A stretch of 64,000 bases of DNA from Lysobacter stagni (GCF_030053425.1 NZ_JASGBI010000001.1:595001-659000), one strand, 5' to 3'; counted from the stretch's first letter, positions 20,097 to 30,084 are shown. Numbers and translations are program-made. Notes: generated by a model from the sequence alone, not told the origin.

Positions 20097-22841
20097 ATGC
20101 AATTCAAGCGCAATATGCTGAGCGTGGCGCTGGCGTCGGCAACGATGCTTATCGCCACCGGCGCCCAGGCGCAGGAGGCCGCACCGGCCGCCGCGCAGAA
20201 TGAGGAAGCCAAGACGCTCGACTCGGTGGTCGTCACCGGTATCCGAGCGGGCATCGAGAGTGCCATCTCGACGAAGCGTGACTCCACGTCGATCGTCGAA
20301 GCGATCTCGGCCGAGGACATCGGCAAGCTGCCCGACATCAGCATCGCCGAATCCATCGCCCGCCTGCCCGGCATCTCCGCGCAGCGCGTCGCCGGCCGCG
20401 CCCAGGTGATCAGCGTGCGCGGTCTTTCGCCCGACTTCGCCACCACGCTGCTCAACGGCCGCGAAGTGGTGAGCACCGGCGACAACCGCAGCGTCGAATT
20501 CGACCAGTACCCGTCCGAACTGTTCAACAGCGTCGTCATCTACAAGACGCCCGACGCCAGCCTGGTTGGCCAGGGCCTGTCGGGCACCATCGACATGCAG
20601 ACCGTGCGCCCGCTGAGCTACACCGAGCCGGTCGCGGTCGTGAGCGGCCGCTACCAGCGCAACTCGCTGGGCAAGGCCGCCAATGCCGACGACGACGGCA
20701 ACCGCTTCAACGCCAGCTACATCGGCCAGTTCATGGACCGCACGCTGGGCTTCTCGATCGGCTACTCGCACACCGAATCGCCGATCCAGGAAAACCAGGT
20801 CGGCCTGTACGAGCCGTGGAAGCAGATCGCCGACAACGAGCGCGCCGGCGTGCCGGGCGGCACGTACTGGTCCGATGGCATCAAGGCGCTGCGCCGCACC
20901 GGCGAAGTCACGCGCGACGGTGCGATGGCCACGGTCCAGTACCGTCCCTCGAACGAATGGACCAGCACGCTGGACCTGTTCTACTCCGAGGCCGAGCAGG
21001 TCGACACCGCCAACCAGTTCGAGGTCAACCTCGGAAACTACAACGGCGGCTTCACGCCGGGCCTGTTCGTCAACAACGTCGACATCAACGGCAACGGCAC
21101 GTTCACCGGCGGCACCGCCAGTGGCGTGTACCCGCTGGTGCGCGGCATGTACAACAAGCGCGAGGACAAGATCCAGGCATTCGGCTGGAACAACGACTTT
21201 GCCGTGGGTGATGTCCGCCTCAGCGCCGACCTGAGCTACTCCAAGGCCAACCGCGACGAGCTGAGCCTGGAGAACAACACGCAGCTGCTGCCCAAGCCGC
21301 AGCTGGACACGATCGACCTGTCCTACAGCAGCAGCGACTTCTCGCAGCTGGCGCCGGGCCTGGATTACTCCGACCCGACCCGCCTGTTCCTGACCAACAC
21401 CATCTACGGCTCGGGCTACGGCAAGGTGCCGCAGATCGAGGACGAGCTGAAGGGCGCCCGCTTCTCCGCTGCATTCGCTGCGCCGGAGTCGTTGAGCTGG
21501 ATCTCCAACATCGACGTCGGCCTGAACTATGCCGACCGCAAGAAGCAGAAGACCCAGCCGGAAGGCAACATCAACCTGGGCGCGCAGGGCGATACCGCGA
21601 TCGCGTCCGACCTGCAGTACGGCCTGGTGAACCTGGGCTTCGCCGGCGTGGGTTACATCCCGTCGTGGAACGTGCCCGAAGCGGTCGCGCGCTACATGAC
21701 GTTCGCTCCGTCGTCCGACGCCAGCTACCTGGTGTCCAAGGCGTGGACCGTGAATGAGGAAATCACCACGGGTTACATCCAGGCCGACATCGACACGCAG
21801 TGGGGTTCGGTCGGCGTGCGCGGCAACCTGGGCCTGCAGATCCAGCACACGGACCAGTCGTCCAACGCGAACTACTGGGACGGCACGCAGCCGGCCGGCA
21901 GCGAGGTTCGTCCGTTCGAGAACGGCGCGACCTACACCGACTACCTGCCCAGCATGAACCTGGCGTTCTCGTTCGAGCACGACCAGACGCTGCGCGTCGC
22001 CCTGGCCCGCCAGGTCGCGCGTCCGCGCGTGGACGAACTGCGCGCCTCGCTTGAGTTCGGCGTCGATTCGTCCACCGGCATCCCCGGTGCGTCGGGCGGC
22101 AACCCGCAGCTGAAGCCGTGGCGCGCCAACGCGTTCGACATCTCCTACGAGAAGTACTTCGGCACCAAGGCCTATGTGGCCGCGGCGTACTTCTACAAGG
22201 ACCTGCGCAACTACATCTACACCACCAAGGTCGACAACTACGACTTCTCCAGCTTCGTTGCGGATTACGTGCCGCAGCCGGGTCAGCCGGACGCGCAGAC
22301 CACCGGCTTCTTCACCGCGCCGTTCAACAACAGCGGCGGCATGCTGCAGGGCCTGGAGCTGAGCGCGTCGCTGCCGCTGGACATGGTGTGGGCGCCGCTG
22401 GAAGGCTTCGGCGTGATCGCCAGTGCCAGCTTCAACGACAGCGACATCGAGATCCTCGCCCCCGACAGCGCCTCCAGCGTGGGCAGCGATCCGATCAGCC
22501 TGCCGGGCCTGTCGGACCGCGTGTACAGCCTGACGGCGTACTTCGAGCGTGACGGTTTCGAAGCGCGCATCAGCCAGCGCAAGCGGTCGGACTTCATCGG
22601 TGAGATCGGCAACTTCTCCGGCAACCGCACGCTGCGCTACGTGGTGGGCGAAGACGTGGTCGATGCGCAGATCGGCTACAGCTTCGGCGAAGGCTCCGCC
22701 CTGGCCGGCCTGAGCCTGCTGCTGCAGGCGCAGAACCTGACCAACTCGTCGTACCGCACCTACGCGCAGACCAAGGACCGTCCGCTCGAGCACATCGAGT
22801 GGGGCCGCACCTACCTGCTGGGCGCGACGTACAAGTTCTGA
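20097..22841 (+). CDS. TonB-dependent receptor, Xanthomonas/Caulobacter type
   Basis: 914-residue outer-membrane beta-barrel receptor, signal peptide ending AQA-Q. The plug begins LDSVVVTGIRAG (TonB-box region) and carries ISAEDIGKLPDISIAESIARL and VRGLSPDFATTLLNGRE, typical of the TonB-Xanth-Caul family. The protein ends WGRTYLLGATYKF with the aromatic C terminus needed for barrel insertion. I see no cysteines. A strong GGAGG site precedes ATG 20097. Family members next to amylases import maltodextrins, so alpha-glucan uptake is the likely role. Operators at 19882 and 19923 lie in its leader region. Confidence 0.93.
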   Translation: MQFKRNMLSVALASATMLIATGAQAQEAAPAAAQNEEAKTLDSVVVTGIRAGIESAISTKRDSTSIVEAISAEDIGKLPDISIAESIARLPGISAQRVAGRAQVISVRGLSPDFATTLLNGREVVSTGDNRSVEFDQYPSELFNSVVIYKTPDASLVGQGLSGTIDMQTVRPLSYTEPVAVVSGRYQRNSLGKAANADDDGNRFNASYIGQFMDRTLGFSIGYSHTESPIQENQVGLYEPWKQIADNERAGVPGGTYWSDGIKALRRTGEVTRDGAMATVQYRPSNEWTSTLDLFYSEAEQVDTANQFEVNLGNYNGGFTPGLFVNNVDINGNGTFTGGTASGVYPLVRGMYNKREDKIQAFGWNNDFAVGDVRLSADLSYSKANRDELSLENNTQLLPKPQLDTIDLSYSSSDFSQLAPGLDYSDPTRLFLTNTIYGSGYGKVPQIEDELKGARFSAAFAAPESLSWISNIDVGLNYADRKKQKTQPEGNINLGAQGDTAIASDLQYGLVNLGFAGVGYIPSWNVPEAVARYMTFAPSSDASYLVSKAWTVNEEITTGYIQADIDTQWGSVGVRGNLGLQIQHTDQSSNANYWDGTQPAGSEVRPFENGATYTDYLPSMNLAFSFEHDQTLRVALARQVARPRVDELRASLEFGVDSSTGIPGASGGNPQLKPWRANAFDISYEKYFGTKAYVAAAYFYKDLRNYIYTTKVDNYDFSSFVADYVPQPGQPDAQTTGFFTAPFNNSGGMLQGLELSASLPLDMVWAPLEGFGVIASASFNDSDIEILAPDSASSVGSDPISLPGLSDRVYSLTAYFERDGFEARISQRKRSDFIGEIGNFSGNRTLRYVVGEDVVDAQIGYSFGEGSALAGLSLLLQAQNLTNSSYRTYAQTKDRPLEHIEWGRTYLLGATYKF

Positions 22842-22868
22842 TCGCAACCGCTGACGCAACACGAAAAA

Positions 22869-22894
22869 CCCCGCCGGCGACGGCGGGGTTTTTT
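22869..22894. terminator. Rho-independent terminator, bidirectional
   Basis: Perfect 8-bp stem (CCCCGCCG / CGGCGGGG) around GCGA, followed by six T and preceded by five A. It lies between the convergent TonB receptor and engB genes and can stop both transcripts. Confidence 0.9.
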
Positions 22895-22922
22895 CTTCTG
22901 TGTTCCGTGCCGGACGTGGGGG

Positions 22923-23558
22923 TTACGCGGGAAGATCCAGCCAGCCGGCCACGACCGCGCGCAGTTCGTCCACGCCCTGCTTCGACTCGCCCGAGAACGT
23001 CTGCGCGCTGACGGTGTCGCCGAAAGCGCTGAACAGGTCCCGCTTCACGCCCATCAGCGCCTGCGATTGCTGGCCGCGCCCGAACTTGTCGGCCTTGGTC
23101 AGCAGCGCGTGCGCCGGGAGGCCGCGTTCGACGGCGTAGCCCAGCATCTGGCGGTCGTAGTCCCGGAGGGGATGGCGGATGTCCATCACCACGACCAGGC
23201 CCTTGAGGGCCTCGCGGGTGCGGAAGTACTGGTCGATGAACGCCTGCCAGTGGGCCTGCAGGTCCTGCGGCACCTTGGCGTAGCCATAGCCCGGCAGGTC
23301 GACGAGGAAGCGGGTCGGCAGCGGCTCGGCCTCGGGCGGAACCGGCGGGGTCACGTCGAAGAAGACCAGCTGCTGGGTCCGACCCGGCGTCTTGGAGACG
23401 CGGGCCAGGGCGTTCTGCTGGCACAGCGCGTTCAGCGCGCTGGACTTGCCGGCGTTGGAGCGCCCGGCGAACGCGACCTCGAATCCGCCGTCGGGCGGAA
23501 GCTGTCGGTGGGTGTGCGCCGAGAGCAGGTAGCGGGCGCGTACGAAGGGATTGGCCAT
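22923..23558 (-). CDS. engB: Ribosome biogenesis GTPase EngB (YihA/YsxC)
   Basis: Essential small GTPase of 211 residues, needed for large-subunit ribosome assembly. The G-motifs are in order: G1 GRSNAGKS, G2 region with TPGRTQ, G3 DLPGYGYA, G4 TKADK, and a final SGESKQG (G5 region). Length matches the family (about 200). It is monocistronic by context, ending at the shared terminator, and divergent from cytochrome c4. Confidence 0.96.
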   Translation of the reverse strand: MANPFVRARYLLSAHTHRQLPPDGGFEVAFAGRSNAGKSSALNALCQQNALARVSKTPGRTQQLVFFDVTPPVPPEAEPLPTRFLVDLPGYGYAKVPQDLQAHWQAFIDQYFRTREALKGLVVVMDIRHPLRDYDRQMLGYAVERGLPAHALLTKADKFGRGQQSQALMGVKRDLFSAFGDTVSAQTFSGESKQGVDELRAVVAGWLDLPA

Positions 23559-23753
23559 GCCAATAGGATCGCACGGCGGCGTGATCGGCCGCCCGGAATG
23601 GTGGAAGAACCGGCGGAAAACCGGGCGGAAAGCCGGCTGTGGCCGCGTTCGGCATGTCGCGCGCGTTGACCGGCCCCGGAGCGGCGACGATAATTCCGCG
23701 GTTCAAGCGTCCGCTGTGCGGTCGCCACTTCAAGTGTTTCGGAGCCCAGCTAC

Positions 23754-24632
23754 ATGAGCCAAGCCCGCGTCCTCGGCATCGTCGGCCTTCTCGCCCTTAC
23801 GGCGGCCGCCGTCGCCTACGCCCAGACCACCGTCAATCCGGTTCCGGAGAACACGCCGGTGCAGGCCGCACCGCTGAACACCGCACCGGAAAAGGTCGTG
23901 TGGGGTGATGCGAAGGCCGGCGCCACCAAGGCCGGCACCTGCGCGGCCTGCCACGGCCTGGACGGCAACCCGACGACCCCGGCGTACCCGCGCCTGGCCG
24001 GCCAGAACGAGCGTTTCATCGCGCGCCAGCTCGCCCTGTTCAAGAGCGGTGAGCGCAACACCGGCATGGCCGCGGTGATGAAGCCCTTCGCCGATGCCCT
24101 GACCGCCCAGGACGCGCGCGACATCGGCGCGTACTTCGCGACCCAGCGCGCCGGTGCGGGCGTCGCCGACGACACCCTGATCACCCGCGGCCCCAACGCC
24201 GGCAAGAAGTTCTTCCAGGTCGGCGAGCAGCTGTTCCGCAACGGCGACAAGGCCCGCAGCATCCCGGCGTGCATGGCGTGCCACGGCCCTGCCGGCAGCG
24301 GCAACCCCGGCCCGGCCTACCCGCACCTGGCCGGCCAGCAGGCCGCCTACACGCAGCGTCGCCTCGAGGAATACCGCGCCGGCACCACGGCCGAACGCGA
24401 CCCGCACCTGTTCTTCGTGATGGCCGCCGTGACCCGGCAGCTGACGGACGAGGAAATCGGCTCGCTGGCCAGCTTCCTGCAGGGCCTGCATCCGAGCCGC
24501 GAGGACATCGCCGCCGCCAACGCGCCGGCCCCGGTCGCCGCTCCGGCACCGGCCGCTCCGGCGCCTGCGCCCGCCGCGGCTCCGGCTCCGGCTGAGCAGC
24601 CCCCGGCCGCCACGCCGGCCAGCGGTACCTGA
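23754..24632 (+). CDS. Cytochrome c4, diheme, with Ala/Pro tail
   Basis: Periplasmic electron carrier of 292 residues feeding terminal oxidases. The signal peptide is at about residues 1-23. Two c-type heme sites, CAACH and CMACH, lie in two homologous halves, each followed by a PRLAGQ/PHLAGQ helix that supplies the Met ligand region. Residues 257-292 are an Ala/Pro-rich low-complexity tail, unusual for the family, which may be a flexible tether. A terminator follows at 24690. Cytochrome c4 next to dsbA genes is a conserved arrangement in many gammaproteobacteria. Confidence 0.93.
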   Translation: MSQARVLGIVGLLALTAAAVAYAQTTVNPVPENTPVQAAPLNTAPEKVVWGDAKAGATKAGTCAACHGLDGNPTTPAYPRLAGQNERFIARQLALFKSGERNTGMAAVMKPFADALTAQDARDIGAYFATQRAGAGVADDTLITRGPNAGKKFFQVGEQLFRNGDKARSIPACMACHGPAGSGNPGPAYPHLAGQQAAYTQRRLEEYRAGTTAERDPHLFFVMAAVTRQLTDEEIGSLASFLQGLHPSREDIAAANAPAPVAAPAPAAPAPAPAAAPAPAEQPPAATPASGT

Positions 24633-24689
24633 GTCGGGCGAACTTTCCGCCTCTGATTCGGTCAGTTCCGCCAAGCTACTGTTGTCCTG

Positions 24690-24727
24690 ACGCCGGTCGT
24701 GGCCTCCACGGCCGGCGTTCTGGTTTT
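24690..24727 (+). terminator. Rho-independent terminator after cytochrome c4
   Basis: A 13-bp stem (ACGCCGGTCGTGG / CCACGGCCGGCGT, one G-T pair) around CCT is followed by a T-rich tail with TTTT at the end. It separates cytochrome c4 from the dsbA pair. Confidence 0.8.
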
Positions 24728-24768
24728 CGGGCCCCACATTTCGACGGCATTCCCCAGAGACCCCACCC

Positions 24769-25431
24769 ATGAGCCGACGCGTTTTCCTCGCCACCGCCCT
24801 GATCGTCCTGGCCTCCGCCTTCGTCCCCGCGTTCGCGGCCGATGGTCCGGTGGCCACGCCCATCACCGAAGGCACCGACTACATCGTCATTTCCGACGGC
24901 AAGCCGTTCGCCACGCCGGTGAAGGGCAAGGTCGAAGTGGTGGAGGTGTTCGGCTACACCTGCCCGCATTGCGCGCATTTCCAGCCCGAGCTCTCCGCAT
25001 GGCTGCGCACGCGCGCCAAGCAGGTCAATTTCGTGCCGCTGGCCGCGCCCTTCGGCGGCTATTGGCAGCCCTATGCCAAGGCCTTCTACGCCGCGCAAAC
25101 ACTGGGCGTGGCCGAGAAGAGCCACGATGCGATGTTCCTCGCCCTGCACACCGACGGCAGCCTGCCGCTGCACGACCCCTCGGTGGGCGAGCTGGGCACG
25201 TTCTATGCGCGCTACGGCGTGGATCCGGCGAAGTTCGCCGCCACCTACGAAGGCGACGACGCCACCGCGCGCATGCGCAAGGCGGCCGAGTTCATACAGC
25301 GCAGCGACGTCGACGGCACGCCGACGCTGGTCGTGGCCGGCAAGTACAAGGTGCTCGGACGCGGCTTCAAGGACATGCTGCGCATCGCCGATGCGTTGAT
25401 CGTGCGTGAACGCGCCGGAAAAACGCGCTGA
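24769..25431 (+). CDS. dsbA: Thiol:disulfide interchange protein DsbA
   Basis: Periplasmic oxidase of 220 residues that introduces disulfides into exported proteins. The signal peptide ends AFA-A at about residue 24. The thioredoxin fold has active site Cys65-Pro-His-Cys68 within FGYTCPHCAHF and the cis-proline loop in DVDGTPTLVV. It is the first of two tandem paralogues; the second (25535) is a lipoprotein with an Ala/Pro linker. There is no strong ribosome site before the ATG, so the start rests on the signal peptide. Confidence 0.95.
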   Translation: MSRRVFLATALIVLASAFVPAFAADGPVATPITEGTDYIVISDGKPFATPVKGKVEVVEVFGYTCPHCAHFQPELSAWLRTRAKQVNFVPLAAPFGGYWQPYAKAFYAAQTLGVAEKSHDAMFLALHTDGSLPLHDPSVGELGTFYARYGVDPAKFAATYEGDDATARMRKAAEFIQRSDVDGTPTLVVAGKYKVLGRGFKDMLRIADALIVRERAGKTR

Positions 25432-25534
25432 ACCGAGTGTCGCCGGCCGGGCACGGCCGGTATTCTTGCTTCGTCCCGCGCCGGGCGCTCCGCGGCCCCG
25501 GCCCCCTGCTACCAGCCCTTACGGAGATCGCTCC

Positions 25535-26353
25535 ATGACCTCGCGTCTGCCTCATCTCGCCGTGCTCCTGACCGGTCTGCTGGTCGTGTCCGCCTGTTCG
25601 AAGCAGGCGCCGGCGCCCGCCGAGACCGCTGCTCCGGCCGCGCCTGCCACCACCACCGAGACCGCTCCGGCTCCGGCCGCCACTACCCCGGCCGAAACCG
25701 CCGCCGCTCCGGCCGCACCCGCACCGGCCGCCACCGCGACGCCGCCGGAAGGTCCGGCCCCGGTTGCCGGCACCGACTACATCGAGATCGCCGGCGGCCA
25801 GCCGTACGAGCCCACGGGCGGCAAGATCGAGGTGGTGGAAGTGTTCGGCTACACCTGCCCGCACTGCGCGCACTTCGAGCCGCTGGTGGATGCATGGAAG
25901 GCCAAGCAGCCGGCCGACGTGAAGTTCGTCGCGATGGCCGCGCCCTTCGGTGGCTACTGGATTCCCTACGCCAAGGCGTTCTACACCGCGCAGGCGCTGG
26001 GCGTGCTGGACAAGTCGCACCAGGCCGTCTTCAGCGCCATCCACGTCGACCACACGCTGCCGGTGCAGCCGCTGCCGACCAATGAGCAGATCGCCGCGTT
26101 CTACGCGCAGTACGGCGCCGACCCGAAGCAGTTCGCCAGCACCATGTCGAGCTTCGCCATCGACGCCAAGCTCAAGCGCGCCACGCAGTTCATCAGCCGT
26201 AGCGGCGTGGACGGCACGCCGTCGATCGTGGTGAACGGCAAGTACAAGGTGATCGGCAAGGGCTTCGAGGACATGCTGCGCATCACCGACCATCTGGTCG
26301 CGCAGGAGCGCGCGAAGGCGGCAGGCGCGGCACCGGCTCCGGCGGGCGGCTGA
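25535..26353 (+). CDS. DsbA-like thiol:disulfide oxidoreductase, lipoprotein form
   Basis: 272-residue paralogue of the preceding DsbA. It has a lipoprotein signal with lipobox V-S-A-C (Cys at about residue 21), so it should be lipid-anchored to a membrane. Residues 24-72 form an Ala/Pro/Thr-rich linker, then the DsbA domain with Cys108-Pro-His-Cys111 and the cis-proline loop GVDGTPSIVV. GGAGA lies eight bases before ATG 25535. The tandem gene arrangement suggests an old duplication with one soluble and one anchored enzyme. Its client range is unknown. Confidence 0.92.
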   Translation: MTSRLPHLAVLLTGLLVVSACSKQAPAPAETAAPAAPATTTETAPAPAATTPAETAAAPAAPAPAATATPPEGPAPVAGTDYIEIAGGQPYEPTGGKIEVVEVFGYTCPHCAHFEPLVDAWKAKQPADVKFVAMAAPFGGYWIPYAKAFYTAQALGVLDKSHQAVFSAIHVDHTLPVQPLPTNEQIAAFYAQYGADPKQFASTMSSFAIDAKLKRATQFISRSGVDGTPSIVVNGKYKVIGKGFEDMLRITDHLVAQERAKAAGAAPAPAGG

Positions 26354-26378
26354 TCGACGCGGTCGGCATCGCACACGA

Positions 26379-27137
26379 ATGGAAAACCGCCGGCTCCGCC
26401 TGCTGAGCGCCAACATCCAGGCCGGTTCCAGCACGCGCGGCTACCACGACTATGTCGCGCGCAGCTGGTCGCACGTGCTGCCGGCCGGCAACAAGCGCAC
26501 CAGCCTGGACGCGATCGCGCAACTGGCCGGCGAACACGACATCGTCGGCCTCAACGAAAGCGATCCGGGGAGCCTGCGTTCGGGCTTCACCAACCAGACG
26601 CACTACCTCGCACAGCGCGCCGGCTTCGATTACTGGAGCCACCAGCCGAACCGGCGCGTCGGCGGCGTCGCCTCCAGCGCCAACGGCCTGCTGAGCCGGC
26701 TGGAACCGCGCGAAGTGATCGATCACGCCCTGCCCGGCCGCATCGCCGGGCGCGGCGTGCTGCTCGCGCGCTACGGCGAGGGCGACGAAGCGCTGCTGAT
26801 CGCGGTGGCGCACCTGTCGCTGGGGGCGAACTCGCGTGCCTCGCAGCTGGCCTTCATCGCCGAACTCCTGCACGACCATCCGCACGCCGTGCTGATGGGC
26901 GACTTCAACTGCTCCATCGACCGCCCGGAGATGCGCGCGTTGTTCCGCAACACGCGCCTGCAGCCGCCGGATGGCGAGGTGCCCACGTTCCCGAGCTGGC
27001 GCCCACAGCGCGCGATCGACCACATCCTGGTCGGCGACGGCCTGCGTGTGTCCAACGCACGCGCACGCCCGGCGGCCTCGTCGGATCACCTGGCGCTGTC
27101 GATCGACCTGGACGTACCCGACGCCGCACTGCGCTGA
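26379..27137 (+). CDS. Endonuclease/exonuclease/phosphatase (EEP)-family protein
   Basis: 252-residue protein without a signal peptide and with the EEP fold landmarks in order: SANIQAG near the N terminus, the metal-binding Glu in LNESD, HLSLG, GDFNCS and the terminal SDHLAL catalytic His. EEP proteins hydrolyse phosphodiesters in DNA, sphingolipids or phosphoinositides; the substrate cannot be inferred here. It starts 25 bases after the lipoprotein DsbA gene on the same strand and may share its transcript. Confidence 0.88.
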   Translation: MENRRLRLLSANIQAGSSTRGYHDYVARSWSHVLPAGNKRTSLDAIAQLAGEHDIVGLNESDPGSLRSGFTNQTHYLAQRAGFDYWSHQPNRRVGGVASSANGLLSRLEPREVIDHALPGRIAGRGVLLARYGEGDEALLIAVAHLSLGANSRASQLAFIAELLHDHPHAVLMGDFNCSIDRPEMRALFRNTRLQPPDGEVPTFPSWRPQRAIDHILVGDGLRVSNARARPAASSDHLALSIDLDVPDAALR

Positions 27138-27161
27138 CGCACGGACGGCGGCGAAAACGAA

Positions 27162-27188
27162 AACGGCCGGTGGAATCCACCGGCCGTT
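27162..27188. terminator. Bidirectional hairpin terminator
   Basis: A 27-base palindrome with 13-base arms (AACGGCCGGTGGA and its complement) lies between the convergent EEP and TonB receptor genes. On the minus strand the stem is followed by a GTTTTCGTTTTC tail, so it best serves the receptor gene. Confidence 0.8.
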
Positions 27189-27210
27189 ATTCGTTGCAGC
27201 GCGCGACGGG

Positions 27211-30084
27211 TCAGAACTTCAGGTCGGCACGCAGGTACCAGAAGCGACCACCGGGGATGTCGTAGTTCGACGCGTCGTACCCGTTGAGCGAGCACGAAGT
27301 GCACACCGGCGGATCCTCGTCGAACACGTTGTTCACACCAGCCGTGAGCTGCAGGCCCTTGAGCCAGTTGATCATGTAGCCCACCTGCAGGTCGTTGTAG
27401 GTGGTGTCGTCGAGCGTGTTGGAGGTGGGGCTGTCGCAGAACAGCGAGGGATCGGCCGCCAGGCAGGCCTCTTCCATCTCCGACAGGTGACGGATGGTCC
27501 ACGCCGCGGTCCAGTTGAGGTACTTCCAGTCGATCGTGGCGTTGGACGTCCACTCCGGGATGCCCGTATCCGCGACCTCGATGCCCGGGCCCTGCGGCTG
27601 CAGCTGCCCTGCGGCACCGCGCGCCTCGTAGCGCGTCACCCAGGTGTTCTGCCAGCTCAGCTTGAAGCGGCCGATGCTGGTCTCGGGCATGGTCCAGAAC
27701 ACGTCCGCGTCCCAGCCATCGGTCTTGATCGAACCCAGGTTGATGAGGAAGTTCGCGAACTGGTCGATTTCGCCCGACGGCAGGCGCGTGATGCCCGTGC
27801 AGTACTGCGGCGACTGCGTGGACGCGCACAGGTCCAGCTGGGTCTGCGCATCGATGGCCTGGATCGCGCCCGACAGATCGTGGCGGTAGAACGTGACCTC
27901 GAAGTCCAGTCGATCCGACCAGTTGGTTTCGGCTGCCCACGACGGGCTGTAGACCATGCCAGCGCTGAAGCTGTTGGCGGTTTCCGGCTCCAGTGCCGGA
28001 TTGCCACCGGTGAGCACCGAGATCTGCGGATCGTTCTGGCGCGCGCCCGCAGGGACGCCCGGACAGGCGAGCGGCGCGGTGGAACCGGCCGGCGCTCCGG
28101 GTGGCACGAGGCAGGGATCGACCAGCAGCGCGTCGAAGCGGCTCTGCGAACCGTACAGTTCACCGATCGACGGCGCGCGGAAGCCTTCCGCATACGAAGC
28201 ACGCAGCAGCAGGTCCTTCGCCACCTGCCAGCGCAGTCCGTACTTCGGGGTGAATTCGCCGCCGAACGTGGAGTAGTCGGAATAACGACCGGCCAGGCTC
28301 AGCTCCAGCTTCTCCGTGCCGTCGGCCAGCGCGAACAGCGGCACGTTGAGCTCGGCGTAGACCTCGTTCACGTCGTACTTGCCGGAGGTCGGCAACGACG
28401 GCACGCCGTTGTACTCGCCGCGCACGGTCTGCGGATCGGGGTTGTAGCTGCCCTTGTACTCGCGGTACTCGTAGCCGGTGGCGAATTCGATGTCGCCCGC
28501 CCAGCCGGCGAACAGGTCGCCGCTCAGGTTGGCGGTGAACTGGGTGAGTTCCTGCTCGCTGCGGTCCTTGAACAGCGGACTGATCCAGCCCAGCATCGCC
28601 GGCGTGATGGTGTTGAAGCCGAAGATGTCCAGCGGCGTGCAGCCCGGCGTCGCCGCGCACACGGCCGGATCACCCAGCGCGATGGCGATGTTGCGCGAGT
28701 TGTAGCTGCCACGGTTGGTCTGGTCGGCTTCGTTCTTGCTGTAGGCGCCGTTGACGTCCCAGTAGAAGTCGCGGTCGGCCGCGGTGAAGAAGCCTTCGGC
28801 ACCCGCGGCGAAGTACGTGGTGTCGACCTGCTGCTCGAAGATGCGCGGCCCGCCTTCGATGGGCCGGCGGCGGATCGTGCCGATGTTGCCATCGGTGCCG
28901 CCGATCAGGTCGAAGCCGAACGGATTGAACGGCTGGTTGGCGGGAATCACCACGTTCAGGCCGAAATCGGTGCCGGCGCCCGGGCCGAGGTCGATCGGTT
29001 CCGGCGCGGCGCGGTTGGTCGATTCGCGACGGTTGAACAGCGCTTTCGCGTACACGCTCAACTGGTCGTTGATGTGGAACCGGTACTGGCCGAACACACC
29101 CGTGCGCTCGGACGGCGTCACCAGCAGGTTGTACGGCGCGTAGTTGAATGCATCGCGGTCGAAATCGAAGCAGCGGAAACCGTCGGTGCGCGCGACGCCG
29201 GAGTCGCAGTCGGGCAATCCGGGCGTGTAGGTCGGGTTGTTGAGCGTGGGAACCGTGGTGAGGTCGTACGAGTTGCCGTCGGGATCGGTGAAGGCGAAGC
29301 GACCGCCCGGGATGCGCGAGCTGCCGCCCTGGATGGGCACCGAGGAGATCGGGCGATCGGACGAGCTGACCTCTTCCTGCTTCACGTAGCTCAGGCTCAG
29401 GAACAGGTTGCTGCGGTCGGTGTCCATGCCCCAGGCGAAGTCGACGCCGTAGGTGTCGCCGTCGCCCTCGCCGTACTCGCCGTAGTTGACCTGGACCTGG
29501 CCGCCATCGAAGTTGCGGCGCGTGATGATGTTGACCACGCCGGCAATGGCGTCGGAGCCGTACAGCGAGGACGCACCGTCCTCGAGCACTTCGATGCGTT
29601 CGACCAGCGCGAGCGGAATCGTGTTGAGGTCGACCGCCGCGGCCACGCCGGACGCGGACGACTCGTTCACCCAGCGCATGCCGTCCACCAGCACCAGCAC
29701 GCGCTTGGCGCCCAGGTGGCGCAGGTCGACCTGCGAGGAACCCGCACCCACGCCGTCGCCGTTGGGCGAGAAACCGAAGTTGCCGGACGAATTGAACTTG
29801 GTGTTCAGTGCGGAACCCGATCCAGTCAGCTCCTGCACGATGTCGCCGATCGAATTCAGACCCGTGCGCTCGATGTCGTCGCGGGTAAGCGTCTGCACCG
29901 GCAGCCGCCCTTCGGCTTCGGAGCGTTTGATGCGGGTGCCGGTGACAGTCACGGTATCGAGCGTGGTGGCCTGGCCACTCGGCGTTGCCTGCGGCGCGTC
30001 CTGCGCGGCGACGATGCCGGGCATGGAAACCAGCAGCGAGAACTGGATGGCTCTTGTTAGGGCCTGACGGTGCAGCGCTTTCAT
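27211..30084 (-). CDS. TonB-dependent receptor with paired cysteines
   Basis: 957-residue outer-membrane receptor, signal peptide ending VAA-Q. Plug motifs are [30 protein letters not shown] and [19 protein letters not shown]; the barrel ends [13 protein letters not shown]. It contains twelve cysteines in six close pairs, for example C-x12-C in the region of 29170-29210 and C-T-S-C near the end. The other two receptors in this window show none. The pairs probably form disulfides in surface loops. GGGAGAGAAG precedes ATG 30084. The 292-base region upstream (30085-30376) is relatively AT-richer and should hold its promoter. The ligand is unknown; peptide or metal-chelate uptake is possible. Confidence 0.92.
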   Translation of the reverse strand: MKALHRQALTRAIQFSLLVSMPGIVAAQDAPQATPSGQATTLDTVTVTGTRIKRSEAEGRLPVQTLTRDDIERTGLNSIGDIVQELTGSGSALNTKFNSSGNFGFSPNGDGVGAGSSQVDLRHLGAKRVLVLVDGMRWVNESSASGVAAAVDLNTIPLALVERIEVLEDGASSLYGSDAIAGVVNIITRRNFDGGQVQVNYGEYGEGDGDTYGVDFAWGMDTDRSNLFLSLSYVKQEEVSSSDRPISSVPIQGGSSRIPGGRFAFTDPDGNSYDLTTVPTLNNPTYTPGLPDCDSGVARTDGFRCFDFDRDAFNYAPYNLLVTPSERTGVFGQYRFHINDQLSVYAKALFNRRESTNRAAPEPIDLGPGAGTDFGLNVVIPANQPFNPFGFDLIGGTDGNIGTIRRRPIEGGPRIFEQQVDTTYFAAGAEGFFTAADRDFYWDVNGAYSKNEADQTNRGSYNSRNIAIALGDPAVCAATPGCTPLDIFGFNTITPAMLGWISPLFKDRSEQELTQFTANLSGDLFAGWAGDIEFATGYEYREYKGSYNPDPQTVRGEYNGVPSLPTSGKYDVNEVYAELNVPLFALADGTEKLELSLAGRYSDYSTFGGEFTPKYGLRWQVAKDLLLRASYAEGFRAPSIGELYGSQSRFDALLVDPCLVPPGAPAGSTAPLACPGVPAGARQNDPQISVLTGGNPALEPETANSFSAGMVYSPSWAAETNWSDRLDFEVTFYRHDLSGAIQAIDAQTQLDLCASTQSPQYCTGITRLPSGEIDQFANFLINLGSIKTDGWDADVFWTMPETSIGRFKLSWQNTWVTRYEARGAAGQLQPQGPGIEVADTGIPEWTSNATIDWKYLNWTAAWTIRHLSEMEEACLAADPSLFCDSPTSNTLDDTTYNDLQVGYMINWLKGLQLTAGVNNVFDEDPPVCTSCSLNGYDASNYDIPGGRFWYLRADLKF

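Noticed and set aside
19998..22862. Antisense open frame of about 950 codons opposite the first TonB receptor
   Set aside because: Shadow frame without motifs; it would also run through the amylase/TonB operator region.
24530..24630. Ala/Pro-coding repeats in cytochrome c4 as a possible CRISPR-like or tandem repeat array
   Set aside because: The repeats are in frame within the coding sequence and irregular in length; they are a low-complexity protein tail.
26971..30060. Antisense open frame of about 1,000 codons opposite the cysteine-rich TonB receptor
   Set aside because: Same codon-bias effect; no domain or ribosome site, and the receptor is well supported.
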